A stretch of 64,000 bases of DNA from Choricystis sp. odSpoLacu1 (taxonomy: Eukaryota > Chlorophyta > Trebouxiophyceae), in NCBI GenBank assembly GCA_958009055.1, contig OY253649.1:1426001-1490000 (forward strand), in the 5' to 3' direction. Shown here one piece after another: positions 1 to 10,879 of the stretch. Below the pieces are notes generated by a model. That model was not told the DNA's origin. It ran no database searches and saw only the letters and a list, made by a program, of their open reading frames with translations. Position numbers and translations under genes: made by a program. Each line of letters opens with the position of its first letter. Position 1 is the stretch's first letter.

Positions 1-688
1 GCCCCCACCTGCGACTACGTCATCTCGGGGCCCAACATCGGCCACAATGCGGGGCGAGGGTCCATCCTGTCGTCCGGCACCGTGGGCGCCGCCCTGGAGG
101 CGGCGGTCGCGGGGCGGCGCGCGGTCGCGCTCTCCTTTCCGTTTTGCAACGGCTACAACAACTGGACCCCCGCCGAGATGGAGCGCGCGGTGGAGGCGTC
201 GGTGACGTTGGTGGCGTCCCTGTGGGCCGAGTGGGAGGTCGGGGTGGACGTGTACAACGTCAACGTGCCGCTGGACTTTGATCGAAAGGAGAGAGAGGGT
301 GGTGGTGGCGACGCCACCACCGCCACTCTGCCGCCACTGCGCGTGGTGACGACGACGGTGGACCCCGGCGCCCAGTACACGTCCTTGTATCGTGAGTCAG
401 TGTGGAGGGTGGGAGGCGGGTGTTTTGGGGGTCGGCGTGGGTGGAGGCTAGGTTTGTTGGTCGTTTTTTCAGTTGAGAGTCATGCTCACACTGCCACCTT
501 CTTCTTCCCACTTCCCCTCTCCCCCAGGCCCTGCCGCCCCGTACGACCCCCACGATTACGAGTGAGGGCCGTCCGGCCTGCGCGTGTTCGAAGCCGCCAA
601 CCCAGCCCCCGGGGGCGACGTGGCCGCCGTGGCGGCAGGGTGGGTCAGCGTGTCGAAGCTGCGCGCCGCGCTGCAGTCGGTCGAGTGA
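1..688 (+). CDS. SurE-like 5'/3'-nucleotidase / acid phosphatase, 5'-truncated, with an in-frame TGA
   Basis: The SurE family hydrolyses nucleoside monophosphates and related phosphate esters. The frame is open from base 1, so the N-terminus lies outside the window. The stretch SGPNIGHNAGRGSILSSGTV followed by GAALEAA matches the conserved SurE core. A consensus donor (GTGAGT, 392) and a pyrimidine-rich acceptor (AG at 526-527) give exons 1..391 and 528..688. Spliced this way, the frame meets TGA at 563-565, then continues without change through GDVAAVAAGWVSVSKL, which looks like the SurE C-terminal block, to TGA at 686-688. Using the weaker AG at 565-566 as acceptor would remove the stop and keep frame. 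The family call is firm; the gene model around 528-566 is not. A TGTAA motif, the usual green-algal poly(A) signal, lies near 738. Confidence 0.75.
392..527 (+). other. Intron of SurE-like gene
   Basis: The intron starts GTGAGT and ends in a C-rich tract plus CAG. An alternative end at 566 would make it 175 nt and skip the in-frame TGA at 563-565. Confidence 0.6.
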
Positions 689-765
689 TGAGAAAAGGAA
701 AGCCTTCTGCCCTTTTTACAGACACACATTGCTCATTCTTGTAACCACAGTCCTGCTTTTTGTCC

Positions 766-1248
766 TCATGCCAGCGACAGCGCCGCCTGCGCCGCCGCCG
801 CTGCAACTGCGACCGCGGCCGCAGCTGTGCGCGCGTGTGCGCCACCGCGCCCCACCCCCTCGGCCGACACGCGCACGGCGTCGGCCACTTCCAGCAGGCT
901 GCCTGCGCTGGTGTCGGCGTCACACGGGGTCAGATTCTCAAGCGTCAGCTCGTACGGGGTTGGCGTGCACCCGCCGCGGCATGCGATCCGCAGCCGCACC
1001 GCCCCCACCGCCAACCCCGCCACCGACACCCCCGTGACAGCGTGCAGTGGATGGAGAGTGGAGGGCGCCTGTGTGGTGTCGTCCGAGGGCGGAAGCAGGC
1101 GCACAGTGCACGCGCACGCCGGCGGCACGTCCGCGCGCAGCGCCAGGGCAGCGGTGCACGGGGGCGGCCCTGGCAGGGCGGGGGGCGGGTCGCAGGACGC
1201 GCCCGCCAGCAGGGCCAGGGTGATGAGGGTGGGAAGGAGGTGAGGCAT
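766..1248 (-). CDS. Small secreted, possibly GPI-anchored protein of unknown function
   Basis: This is a single-exon frame of 160 aa with an ATG at 1248. The N-terminus (MPHLLPTLITLALLAGASC) is a textbook signal peptide ending at a Cys. The mature part holds about eight cysteines. The C-terminus ends in a hydrophobic Ala/Val stretch (AAAAVAVAAAAAQAALSLA), as expected for a GPI-anchor signal or a C-terminal membrane helix. I recognise no family. It converges on the SurE-like gene, with 77 bp between the stops, and is head-to-head with the next gene (147 bp apart). Function is unknown; an extracellular or cell-surface location is inferred. Confidence 0.55.
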   Translation of the reverse strand: MPHLLPTLITLALLAGASCDPPPALPGPPPCTAALALRADVPPACACTVRLLPPSDDTTQAPSTLHPLHAVTGVSVAGLAVGAVRLRIACRGGCTPTPYELTLENLTPCDADTSAGSLLEVADAVRVSAEGVGRGGAHARTAAAAVAVAAAAAQAALSLA

Positions 1249-1395
1249 GGTTTTTTCTTTTTGGAGTGAACGTTTGCGTCGAGCCGACTACGTTTTTTGC
1301 TCTCACACCGCCACCCACTTCTGACCGCCTCGGCCCCCCTCGGACACCCGCCTGTCACCCTCCCTCCACCACACACACACACATACACACTCCAC

Positions 1396-1857
1396 ATGCT
1401 CTGCTGGCTGGGCGGCAGCGCCCGCTCCCTGCGCGGCAAGCGGTCCCCCTCTGGCGCGAACCGCGGCCACCCCTCCACAGGCCGCGGCTGGAGCAAAAAA
1501 TCGGCCGACGTGTGCGTGAGCGATGCGTTCAGCATGCTGGATGACGGGCTGAGCGGCTGGGGTGGTGGTGGTGGTGGTGGTGGCGGGGGCGTTGCCCCCG
1601 CCCCCCGCGCACCCGGCCTCGGTCTGGCTGCCGCGCTGGCCCCCCTGCCCCCCCACGCTGCAGCCGCCACGACGCTTGCTGTCGATGCGGCCGTTACGGT
1701 GACGGTGGTGGCCCCCACGCCTGTGCCGGTGCCCGCTGGCGTGGCGTCGCCGCCGCCGTCGCCGGCGGGGCGGCGCGCCACCAAGCGGGTGGCGTGGCTG
1801 CCGACGGGGCGCAACAAGGACGTGGCGCACAGTTTGGACTTGGACGCGGTGGTGTGA
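1396..1857 (+). CDS. Unknown 153 aa protein with Gly run and basic C-terminus
   Basis: The ATG at 1396 follows a CA-rich leader (about 1371-1392), an arrangement seen before many starts in this window. The protein begins MLCWLGGSARSLRGKRS, has a conserved-looking segment (WSKKSADVCVSDAFSMLDD), a Gly run encoded by GGT repeats, an Ala/Val/Pro-rich middle and a basic C-terminus (RRATKRVAWLPTGRNKD). There is no signal peptide or membrane segment. I recognise no family. Support is the ATG context, absence of stops and a C-terminus unlike translated noncoding DNA. Confidence 0.45.
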   Translation: MLCWLGGSARSLRGKRSPSGANRGHPSTGRGWSKKSADVCVSDAFSMLDDGLSGWGGGGGGGGGGVAPAPRAPGLGLAAALAPLPPHAAAATTLAVDAAVTVTVVAPTPVPVPAGVASPPPSPAGRRATKRVAWLPTGRNKDVAHSLDLDAVV

Positions 1858-2103
1858 TCAAAGAGTGAGGGAAGCATCAAGTTGGGGGTGAGAGAGAGGA
1901 CGAGGCGCTGAAAACACACTCGCGCTCCCCTTTTTTCGTTTGCAAAAGAAGTTCCTCCCTATCCGTCGTGCCCCAAAGCAGCACACGCCTCTCTTTTCTC
2001 GGCCTCCACACCGTCACAAACACGGCCGCTGCGCCGCCAAGCGTGTGCCTCCCCCCCCCCCCCCCCCTCGCTTGCGCATCTCGACCAATCCACCCATCCA
2101 GGG

Positions 2104-5100
2104 ATGTCCTCCCGCCTCGCCCTCACCCTCAACGACGGCTGGACCGTCACCTCGGAGTGTCACAAGCACTCCGTGCCCGCCACTCTGCCCGCCTACGCGC
2201 TGGAAGCGTTGGCCGACGCGGGCGTCGTGCCCGACCCGTTGCAGCGGTGAGAGTTTTGTTTTTGGGGGGAGGGGGACGGCGGTTGGCCCAATTGGGCAGG
2301 GATGCAGGCCTGGGCAGCAACGGGAAACCACACTACAACGCAGCCACGCATTAAGAGGGAGGGATGGTGGAGCGTGGCGCGCGCGGGAGTGCGGAAAGCG
2401 GCGCGAGAGATCGTGCGATGTCGTCAACCGCCGTCGACCGACCAACCTGGCCACCCCCCCCCCCCCCCCCCCACACACTCACCTCCCACCCCCTCCCACA
2501 CCCACACACAACAGCTTTGGCGAGCGCGACCTGCGCTGGGTGGCTGACACGCGCTGGACGTTCACCCGCACCTTTGACGCGCCCCCCCTCCCCGCGGGCG
2601 CGGCCGCAGAGCTCGTGTTGGACGGCGTGGACGCGACATCGACCATCTCCCTCAACGGTGCCGTCGTCGCCACCTGCGAGTCTGCCTTCCTGCCGGTTAT
2701 TGTTGATGTCACCGGCAAGCTGCAGCCCAGTGGCAACATGCTGGCCATCGCGTTTGACGCGGCGCCGGCGGCGGCGACCGCGCGAGCGAAGGCCTACCCC
2801 TACAAAGTGCCCTACGTCGCCCAGCTGGGCGCCCTGGCCGACTGGAACTTTGTGCGCAAAGCGGCCTCCGACTTTGGGTGGGACTGGGGGCCCGCGTTTG
2901 CGCCCGTCGGCATTGCGGGTGGCGTCACGCTGTGGGTGGGCTCGTCTGCGCGCCTGGTTGCGACCACCGTGCGTCAAACGCACGATGGTGACGGCATCAC
3001 CGTCACGTTTGGCGCGCGTCTGCGCCGCGCGGGTGGGCGGGGGGAGAGCGGCACGCTGACCGTGACGCCGGTGGCGGGGGGGTTGGCACCGGCGGGCGCG
3101 ACCGCATCGGTCGCCGTCGACCTGCCGCCCTCGACCACGCCGGGAGGCGGTGATTGGGACGACGTCGTCGCGGCCGACGTGGCCGTCACCATCGCCGCGG
3201 GTGAAGCTCCGTTGTGGTGGCCCCACGGCTACGGCGACCAACCGTTGCTGGAGTTTGAGGTGGTGTACACCCCCGACGCGCACCCGGACTCTCCATCCAC
3301 GCTCACGCGCCACGTCGGCCTGCGCACCGTCGACCTGGTGCGCGACCCCGCCCCCTACGAGGGGGACGGCCCCGCCCCGGGCGAACCCTCCGCCTCCTTC
3401 TACTTCCGGGTCAACGGGGTGCCTGTGTTTGCGAAAGGCGGCAACTACATCCCGCCCTCGATCTTCCACTCGCGTGCGCCGGCGCTTGCCGCCTCCGTCA
3501 TGGATGCTGCCGCCGCCGCTCACATGAACATGGTGCGCGTGTGGGGGGGGGGTGCGTACCCTCCTGACGAGTTTTTCGCGGCGGCTGACGAGCGTGGCAT
3601 CCTGGTGTGGCAAGAGTTTATGGCGGCCTGTGCGCTGTATCCGCGCGACACCCCCTTCCTGGAGCTGTGCGCCAAGGAGACGCGCTACCAGGCCGCCCGC
3701 GCGGGCGCCCACACCTGCCTCGCCATCTGGGGGGGCAACAACGAGCTGGAGCCGTCGTTTGGATGGTTTCCGGAGGCGAAAGCCAACGCAAAGCTGTACG
3801 CGGTGGATTACGCGGCGCTCTTTGTCGACACGGTGCGTGTCGCCATCCACGCCGTCCACCCGGGCGTCGCCTTTATCGATTCCTCGCCCACCTCTGGTGC
3901 CCTCTCCGAATCCCCCTACGTCAAGTGGTGGGGCAACCCGGACTCGTGGTACGCCGGCGACGTCCACTTTTATGACTACGTGTCCGACCCGCTCGACCCG
4001 GCCATGTACCCGCGCGCGCGCTTTGTGTCCGAGTTTGGGTTTCAGAGCCACCCGTCGTTCGATGCGTTCAAGAAAGTCACGACCGCAGCCGACTGGGCGC
4101 GCGACTCGGAGGCGGTGCACTACCGCCAGCGGCACGAAGGCGGCAACGAAGAGATGGACGCCCAGATCGCGCGCACGTTTGTGTTGCCGCCTGTTTCGCC
4201 TCCGCCCGACTGGTGCGCCAACGACGCGCCCACCACGCTGTTCAGGCACTGGGTGTACTTGACCCAAGTCAACCAAGCCCTGGCGTATGAGACCGCCATC
4301 GGCCTGTGGCGCGGCCTGCGGTCCAACCCGCGCGTCGGCACGGCCGGCGTGCTCTACTGGCAGCTCAACGACATCTGGGCCGGCCAGTCCTGGTCCGGCC
4401 TCGACGCCGACGGCACCTGGCGCCTGCTGCACCACGCGGCCCGCCGCTTCTTTGCGCCGCTGGCGCTGTGGTGCGACACGCGGGGCGGCGTGCTGACGGT
4501 GCAGGCTGCGTCCGACGCGCGGTGGGGGTTGGACGGGGAAGTGTGTGTCGACGTCATCCCCTGGACCGCGACCGACGCGGCGTCCGTCATCACGCACACC
4601 GCCCGCCTCCAGCTGGACGGACAACAGTCTGCGGTTGTGTACAAAGAGGACTGGGCGACCGTGCTGGTCGGCAAAGCGCCTGAAGACGTGGTCGTGCGCG
4701 TGCGCGCGACCGCGAGCGGCGCCGCGCCCGACGCGCTCACCTTCCCCTCCGACCCCCACCGCGTCCTGTCCGCCCCCCGCGCGGCTGCAGGTGACGCCGT
4801 CACCCTCGCCGCTGAAGCGGTGGCGTTTGCGGCCAGGCCTCGGGAGGCGCGTGGGCTGCCGGTGTCGCCCAAGCTCTCTTTTGAGGTGACACACGTCGAC
4901 GGCCCGACCGCCACCTTCACTGCCTCCTCCTCCGCCGTCGCTCTGTCCGTCGCCCTGTCCTCGGGCGACGTGGTGGGCACGTTCTCAGACAGCGGCTTCC
5001 TCCTGCTGCCGTGGGAGCCGCGCGTGGTGACGTTTGTGCGCGGGGACGGGGGCGACGTCGATGGCGGCGCGCTGGCCGCCGCGCTGGCCGCAGGCTCGCT

Positions 5101-5224
5101 CTCTGTGGGCGACACCCTGGTCTGGGGGGACGACCGGGCGCCCGGCCCCAAGGCGGGGCCGCCGCCCGGGCTGGAGCCGGTGTACGACTGGCAGGGGCTG
5201 GGGGTGACGACGCGCGGGGAGTGA
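2104..5224 (+). CDS. Beta-mannosidase, glycoside hydrolase family 2
   Basis: This exo-acting glycosidase releases terminal beta-linked mannose from mannans or N-glycan remnants. Exons 2104..2246 and 2515..5224 encode 950 aa, the normal size for the family. The protein starts directly in the jelly-roll sugar-binding domain (LALTLNDGWTVT; then RDLRWVADTRWTF), followed by Ig-like domains and the TIM barrel. The acid/base Glu is in WGGNNELEPS (about residue 458) and the nucleophile in FVSEFGFQSHPS (about 554), the same spacing as animal lysosomal beta-mannosidase. Unlike those enzymes, no signal peptide is visible at this start, so a cytosolic location, or a missed upstream exon, should be considered. 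The 268-nt intron holds a long C run and a CA-rich 3' end. A TGTAA sits about 26 bp after the stop. Confidence 0.92.
2247..2514 (+). other. Intron of beta-mannosidase gene
   Basis: GTGAGA donor, long poly-C stretch (about 2453-2471), CA-rich 3' end and CAG acceptor. Splicing joins CG and C to keep the frame. Confidence 0.85.
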
Positions 5225-5331
5225 GGGACGAGAGGAGAGAAAGAGCTCCTGTAAATCGCACACACTCGCGTGTTTCTTTTTTGAGGGCGCCCCGGCGTGC
5301 GCTTTCCCCCGCGTGCGCGCGCACACCACAC

Positions 5332-5363
5332 ACACACACACACACACACACACCGCACACACA
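5332..5363 (+). repeat. CA microsatellite in the ArfGAP 5' leader
   Basis: A run of CA dinucleotides ends about 60 bp before the ArfGAP ATG, on the sense strand, as for many other genes here. Confidence 0.8.
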
Positions 5364-5422
5364 TCGGGGGACCGCACCGCGCGCTCCTTCTCGTCCCCCC
5401 CTTTTTTCACTCACTCATCGCG

Positions 5423-7393
5423 ATGGCGGCCGACGCGCCCGCGTCGCCCGTCGAGCGCGACGCCCTGTTCCGCAAGATGCGGGCCAAGCCGGAGAACAAG
5501 GTGCGGTGGTTGTGGTGCGTGTGCCGGTGGGAGGAGAGGCGCGCACAGGCGTGGCCGCGCGCGATTGGCACGCCAGGGGCGCCTTACTGCCCCGGTCGCG
5601 TGTGGGCCTGTTTGCCTCCGCCCACTCTCCCCCTCAATCGCGCCCCCGGGAGCCACCACCGCTGCTTTGCACCGTGCTGTCGGTGGCAAAGGGGGGCGAG
5701 GCGAGGTGGGGAGGGAGGGCGGCGGCGGCGACACACAGTCGCGTCCAATCGAACGAGAGGAGAAGCGACGCGCCTCCGCGGTCTGCCGCCCTCTGGGGCG
5801 CCGTGCCAATCGCGTGCCTGGGCGGCTACCACTCTGTGCGCGTGTCCTGGCGGCGGGACAGGGGAGGCAGGGCGCCAGCCCTCGAAAACAGCCGCCCCCC
5901 CGCCGCCCGCCCAAACCGCCACTTTTCGCGAAAACGAAAAAAAAAACCGACCCACCCCACCACCCCACCCACAGGTCTGCTTCGACTGCCCCTCCAAAAA
6001 CCCGACCTGGGCCTCCGTCCCCTACGGCGTCCTCGTCTGCCTGTCCTGCGCGGGCGCCCACCGCGCCCTGGGCGTGCACGTCTCGTTTGTGCGGTCCACC
6101 ACGCTCGACGCGTGGACCCCCGCCCAACTCGCCCTCATGGCGGCGGGAGGCAACGCCAAGGCGCGCGCCTTCTTTAAGCAGCATGGGTGGGACGCGGGCG
6201 CGGGCGGGGCGGACAAGGTGGAGGCCAAGTACGCGTCCCGCGCGGCGGCGCTCTACAAGACGTCGCTTGCGCGCGACGCGGCGGGAGGGGGGTCCGCCGA
6301 CCCCGCCTCCCCGCTGGGAGGGGCGGGGGGCGCGGCTGCGGCTGCCGCTGCGCTGGCCACGGCGGCCGCGGGAGGGAGTGGCGGTGGCGGCGCCCCCCCC
6401 GTCCCGTCCCCCGTCAAGCCGACCGGTCCGCCCGCCCCCAAGCCCCGCCTCGTCCTGGGCGGCGGCGCCCGCCGCCCCGCGGGGCGGGGGGGGCTGGGCG
6501 CGTCCCGCGTGGGCGCCGTGCGTACGTCCGCCGCGGTGGACGCCTCCGTGTTTGAGCAGGCGCCCGCGCCGCCGTCGCCGCTCGCGCCGTCGCCGCGCGC
6601 CGCCTCCGCGGCCGCCACGCCCCGCGCCTCCACTGGTGGCGGCGATGGTGGCGGCGGGTCTCGCTTCGCGTACGGTGGCGGCTTTGAAGATGATGAAGAG
6701 GAGGAGGAGGAGGCTGCCCCCACTGTGACGCGGGGTGCTGATGGCCACGTCTCCCTGGCCGGCCTGGGGTCTGACGACTTTTTCGAGTCGGGCGGCCGCC
6801 CCGCGGCCTCGCCCCGGGGCAGCGGCCTGACGCCTCGTGCGGGTGGTGCCGCCCCTCCCCGCCCCAAGCAGACGCTGGGCGGCGCCCGCGCGGCGCGGCA
6901 CGCGGCGCGCGCACAAGGGCTGGCCGCGCCACGCGCCGCCAACGGCGCGTCGGCCGCGGCCGCCGCCGCCGCCGACGGCGACGCCGCGGTGCGCCGCTTC
7001 GGCAACGCCAAGTCCATCTCCTCCTCCCAATACTATGGCGACGGCGATGGTGGGGCGGCGGCGGCGGAGGCGTCGGCGCGGTTGTCGCGCTTCACGGGGG
7101 CGACCGCCATTTCGTCCGCTGATTTCTATGGTGGCGGCCCCGGCGCCTCCTCCGCGGGTGGCGGCGGCGGCGGCGGCGGCTACGGCGGCGGCGGCGGCGG
7201 CGGCTCCTCCTACAGCGGCGGCGGCGGCAGTGGCGGCTTTGACCTCGACGCGACCGCCTCTGAACTCGTCGGCCGCCTCGCCGTCTCTGCCGCCGCCGAC
7301 CTGGAGCAAGTCAAACAGCTGGCGGGGGCGGCCTCCCGCAAGTTTGCGTCGGCGGCGCAATCGTTCCTGCGCGACTTGCAGGGCGGGTACTGA
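5423..7393 (+). CDS. ArfGAP of the Glo3/ArfGAP2-3 type
   Basis: It stimulates GTP hydrolysis by Arf GTPases on COPI vesicles at the Golgi. Exons 5423..5500 and 5975..7393 give 498 aa. The zinc finger is CFDC, 16 residues, CLSC, straddling the first intron, followed by the Arg finger in [14 protein letters not shown]. The C-terminal half has two repeats of the ISS-type motif ([16 protein letters not shown] and [16 protein letters not shown]), like the Glo3 regulatory motif of ArfGAP2/3. Poly-Gly tracts and an amphipathic end ([20 protein letters not shown]) follow. The start ATG follows a CA-repeat leader (5332-5363). The 474-nt intron contains the palindrome TTTTCGCGAAAA (5923-5934). Family assignment is secure; the subfamily rests on the ISS repeats. 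Confidence 0.9.
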   Translation: MAADAPASPVERDALFRKMRAKPENKVRWLWCVCRWEERRAQAWPRAIGTPGAPYCPGRVWACLPPPTLPLNRAPGSHHRCFAPCCRWQRGARRGGEGGRRRRHTVASNRTRGEATRLRGLPPSGAPCQSRAWAATTLCACPGGGTGEAGRQPSKTAAPPPPAQTATFRENEKKNRPTPPPHPQVCFDCPSKNPTWASVPYGVLVCLSCAGAHRALGVHVSFVRSTTLDAWTPAQLALMAAGGNAKARAFFKQHGWDAGAGGADKVEAKYASRAAALYKTSLARDAAGGGSADPASPLGGAGGAAAAAAALATAAAGGSGGGGAPPVPSPVKPTGPPAPKPRLVLGGGARRPAGRGGLGASRVGAVRTSAAVDASVFEQAPAPPSPLAPSPRAASAAATPRASTGGGDGGGGSRFAYGGGFEDDEEEEEEAAPTVTRGADGHVSLAGLGSDDFFESGGRPAASPRGSGLTPRAGGAAPPRPKQTLGGARAARHAARAQGLAAPRAANGASAAAAAAADGDAAVRRFGNAKSISSSQYYGDGDGGAAAAEASARLSRFTGATAISSADFYGGGPGASSAGGGGGGGGYGGGGGGGSSYSGGGGSGGFDLDATASELVGRLAVSAAADLEQVKQLAGAASRKFASAAQSFLRDLQGGY

Positions 7394-7698
7394 GTTTGTG
7401 TGGGTGTGTGGGGAGCGAAGAGGGGAGGGTGAGGCAACAGACGGGATGGAACACCACGGTTGATTGTAGCACTCTGTGACGCCCCCACGTTCCCCCTGGC
7501 TGACATGGCTTTGGCTCGTGATCCCCCTCTTTGTCTCTCTCCCGCCCTACAGAAAAAACAATGGAGCACGACACAGGAAGGGGGATGCCGCGCCGCGCGC
7601 GTGTTTGGTTTCTGTCTCTTCCCTCACCCCCCCTGCGAATCGAACCACCACCCCACCCCTGTTTCCCTGCACTCCCTACCCCCACCCCCTCCCTCTCT

Positions 7699-8039
7699 TC
7701 ACACCCTCGAAATGTCGCGCCCAAACACGCGCGTGCGCAGCCAGTCAAGGGACACGAGCACCATGTTGCGCGGCGAGATCTGGGACACCGTCTCAAACGA
7801 GCGCCACGCCAGCCCCGCGGCCGCGCCAAACAACGGCCCCAGCACGGGGACGTCCATGACGGCCTTGGCTTGGCCCACGTAGGCGAGGGACCCCTTGTGG
7901 AAGTAGGTGAAGGCGGGGGGCGGGGTCGCGCCCTTGGCCGCGGCCAGCTGTTCCACGGGGGCCGCGCCCGTGACGTGGCCGGCGGCGACCAGCTTGGCCA
8001 GGTACTCGCCCTGAGAGAGAGAGAGAGAGATAGGTGTGG

Positions 8040-8074
<35 letters not shown>

Positions 8075-10117
8075 CGGGGGAGTGGGGAATGCGTGTGGGG
8101 TTCGTTTGTGTGTGCACCCCTCCCTCCCTCCCCCCTCCCTCCATCCACCTCTCACCTGCTGCTTGGCCACCTGCGCGGTCGCGGGCAGCGCGCGCAGGCC
8201 GCGGTCGATGCTGCCCAACAGCTCCGCAAACTCTTCCCGCGTCAGGGCGGTGTCGTCGTCCAGGGTGGAGAGCGGCGTCTCGGACGACGCGATGACGCCC
8301 GCCGCGCGAGCGCGCGCGCGCTCCAGCGCGGCCCCCACCATGCCCCCCCACCTCGCAAACCCGCGCCTGGAGTCCAAGAACTTGGCATGCTCCTTGAACT
8401 GGGGAAACTCGTCGGACGCGGTGGCCAGCAGGGACCGCAGCTCGTCCAGGTCGAGGGCCCCGTTGTTGTCGATGTCGGCCCTGTCAAACAGGGCGGCCGC
8501 GGCGTCCAGGGCTCTGTCCTGGCGCAGGGTGGCGGCGTCGCCGAGTGCGAAGATTGAGCCGTCCGAGCCGTCGACTTCGAGGTAGCCGTTTGTGACGGCC
8601 GACCGGAAGTGGGTCTGCGTGCCAGCCGGCAGTTTGGACGCGAGCTGCTTGACGAGGGGGTGCATCGCTACCCCTGTCGCCCACACGCAGGCGCCGAACG
8701 GGATGTCGGTTTGGCTGCCGTCCGCGCCTTGAACGCGGACGCAGCCTTTGCCCGTGCCCTCGCCGACCACCTCCAACACGCGGGCCCCGAGGATGGTGTC
8801 GATCCCCGCCCGCGCAAACTGCTTCCCCGTGTACTCACTGATGGCGCGATCATACGTGGACAGCAGGTGGTCCTGCAGCTCGATGATGCGGACGCGGACG
8901 TGGGGAGTCAGCGCTGGGTAGAGTTTGACCAGGTCTTCGGTCATCATGTCGTGCAGTTCGGCCGCGACCTCCACCCCTGTCGGCCCCCCACCACACACCA
9001 CAAAGGACAGTAGCTTGTCCTTCTCCTCGGGCGGGGTTTGGGGCAGGGCGGCACGCTCAAAGCATTCGGACACGTGGCGCCGCAGCGACGCCGCGTCGTC
9101 GATCGATTTGAAAAAGAACGCGTGCTCCTCCACCCCTTTCACGCCAAACGTGTTGGTGGTGCAGCCGACTGCGAGGACCAGGACGTCGTAGTCCACTTTG
9201 AAGCAGGCTTCGTCCAGGCCTGAATCTTTGGGGAAGCAGGCCACGATTTCTTTGGTCGCGGGGTCGATCGAGTGGACGACGGCTTCCCAGTACTGGCCCT
9301 TGTTGGCGAGCAGTTTGCTGAGAGGAAACGTGGGTGGGGGGTCAGCAAAAAGAGACGGAAAAAAGGGGGACGCGAAAAACACCCCCCCCCCCCCTCTCTT
9401 TTTCTCCCCCCCCCCCCCCCCCCCCAACCCCGAAACACTCACCGCACCGGCTCCACAATGGACCTCTCCTCCACCGTGCCCGTGGCCACCGCCGGCAGCA
9501 GGGGCGTGTACAGAAAGTAGTTACGGGGGGAGATGATCGTGACGTCGACGCGGTCGGCCACGTCGCGGGGGAGCGCTTTGAGGAATGATATGGCGCCCCA
9601 CCCCGATCCCACCACCACCACGCGGGGGCGGCCGGTGGCGGGGGGGGGGCTGAAGGCGGGGGAGGATTCGGCGGACGCGGTGGCCGCGGCTTCGTCCTGT
9701 GTTTTGGGAGGGAGGGAGGTGAGAGGGCGCCCCCTCTCGCCGCGCGCTCGCGGCCCTTCGTGGTTTGGCTTCTCGCGAGCAGATGCAGGGGGGGGGGGGG
9801 GGTCGACCTTTTTTTTTGCCCCCACATCCCTGCGACCGCCGTCCCCCTTTCGACGCTGTGGACACGCCACGCACGCGTGGTCGCAAAAGCGGGCACGCTG
9901 CGCCCCGCGGGGCGGCGTGGCCAGCGCACGGTTCCCCCAAAAGCGCGCTGCGTCCCCACCTCTCGACGTTTGTGTCACTCACCAGCGTGGGGGTGTCGGT
10001 CGACACCGCCCGTGCCACGCGCACGGGGCGGACAGCAGCAGGTGTGACCCGAGTCGCTCCCGCACGGCGGGGCGCGGGGGCGACCGGCCGGGTGGCGACG
10101 CGGGGGGTGGTCTGCAT
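7699..10117 (-). CDS. Type II NAD(P)H:quinone oxidoreductase with EF-hand (NDB-like), mitochondrial or plastid
   Basis: This is an alternative non-proton-pumping dehydrogenase that passes electrons from NAD(P)H via FAD to quinone. Exons (descending) 10117..9983, 9696..9443, 9317..8156 and 8010..7699 give 620 aa. The first exon is an Arg-rich presequence (MQTTPRVATRPVAPAPRRAG). The FAD site is VVVVGSGWGAISFLKAL and the NAD(P)H site FVVCGGGPTGVEVAAEL. A canonical EF-hand loop, DIDNNGALDLDE, lies near residue 412, inserted before the C-terminal part as in plant external enzymes; a second loop (LDDDTALTREEF) is degenerate. The end (FTYFHKGSLAYVGQAKAVMD, then DWLRTRVFGRDISRV) is typical of NDB proteins. 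Calcium control is a family property, inferred here. Confidence 0.93.
8041..8072 (-). repeat. CA/TG microsatellite in NDH-2 intron
   Basis: A TG run on the + strand is a CA run on the sense strand, inside the last intron of the NADH dehydrogenase gene and close to its CT-rich 3' splice site. Confidence 0.8.
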
Positions 10118-10489
10118 TGGCGAGTGCTCCAACGAACGGAACAAAAAGGGCGGGGGTTGGCAGGCAGGCGGGGGGGGGGATGCGGGCGCGACCGCCGCAG
10201 GCACGTGTGCGTGAGTGTGGAACGCGTGTGCGTGAGGGGATGTGCGACGCGGGAAGGGGCAGGAGAGGCGCGCGCGGTGCCTTTCTGATGAGATCTGATG
10301 AGAGAGATGGGGCAAACCGGAGTGTGCCCTGAGTTGCACGCCCCACTCACCTGCTGCAGCACACCGCGCCGCCGACCGGCTTGCATCAATCGCCTCCATC
10401 GCGTCCGCGACAGCGCGCGCGGCCACAGCGGCCGCGGCGGCATCACCACCGCCGCGCAGCGCCGGGGCCCACGCGTCGGGGCCGACCCG
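10118..10489. other. 5' flank of the NADH dehydrogenase gene; no firm gene
   Basis: This holds the upstream region of the minus-strand dehydrogenase gene. A minus-strand open stretch about 10340-10500 is Ala-rich and helix-like and ends at a donor-like GTGAGT (about 10350), so a missed upstream exon is possible. I could not connect it to an ATG or to the downstream exon with confidence. Confidence 0.4.
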
Positions 10490-10879
10490 GCTATGGCGGC
10501 GACCTGGCGCCGCAACAGCCGCCGCCGCCCCACGCGTACGGAGGCGGCCTGACCGCCGCCGCGGGCGACTTGTCGGCCGCGTACGGCGGCGGCGGCGGCA
10601 TTGCCGACCCATTTGGTGGTGGCGGCGCGGCGGCAGGCGACCCTTAGTCTGGCGGCGGCAGCTTTGCCGACCCATTTGACGGTGGCGGCGCGGCGGCAGG
10701 CGACCCTTACTCTGGCGGCGGCAGCTCTGCCGACCCATTTGGTGGTGGCGGCGCGGGCCCGGGGGGGGCGGGCCCGGGGAGGGGCCGCCCCCTTTGGCGG
10801 GGGCGGGGGCGGCGTCCCCGGCGACTACGCGGGCGCGGGCCCACCCCCACCCGGCGGCTACGGCGCGGTCGAGTCTTAG
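10490..10879 (+). pseudogene. Broken Gly/Pro-rich repeat frame with ADPF motifs
   Basis: The frame beginning around GYGGDLAPQQPPPPHAYGG contains three units of a 63-bp repeat starting at 10582, 10645 and 10708. Each unit encodes Tyr, a Gly run, ADPF and a GAAAGDP-like end. In the first and third units the leading codon is TAC; in the second it is TAG (10645-10647), which stops the frame. Beyond the third unit a G/C run (about 10752-10790) is followed by a change of frame into GGAAPFGGGGGGVPGDY and ending AVES at TAG 10877-10879. ADPF resembles DPF motifs that bind clathrin adaptors, but that is speculation. No start codon or full gene model could be fixed. It may be a decayed or mis-sequenced 3' part of a Gly-rich protein gene. 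Confidence 0.4.

Noticed and set aside
562..605. Mini-intron removing the TGA in the SurE-like gene
   Set aside because: The AG positions after the GTGAGG at 562 give lengths of 32 or 44 nt, not multiples of three, so the frame would be lost.
2351..4894. 847-codon open frame antisense to beta-mannosidase
   Set aside because: GC-rich codons with G/C third positions open the complementary frame by composition. The product is Arg/His/Gly-rich without any domain, while the sense strand encodes a complete GH2 enzyme.
5411..7360. 649-codon antisense frame over ArfGAP
   Set aside because: Arg/Gly-rich shadow of a real gene.
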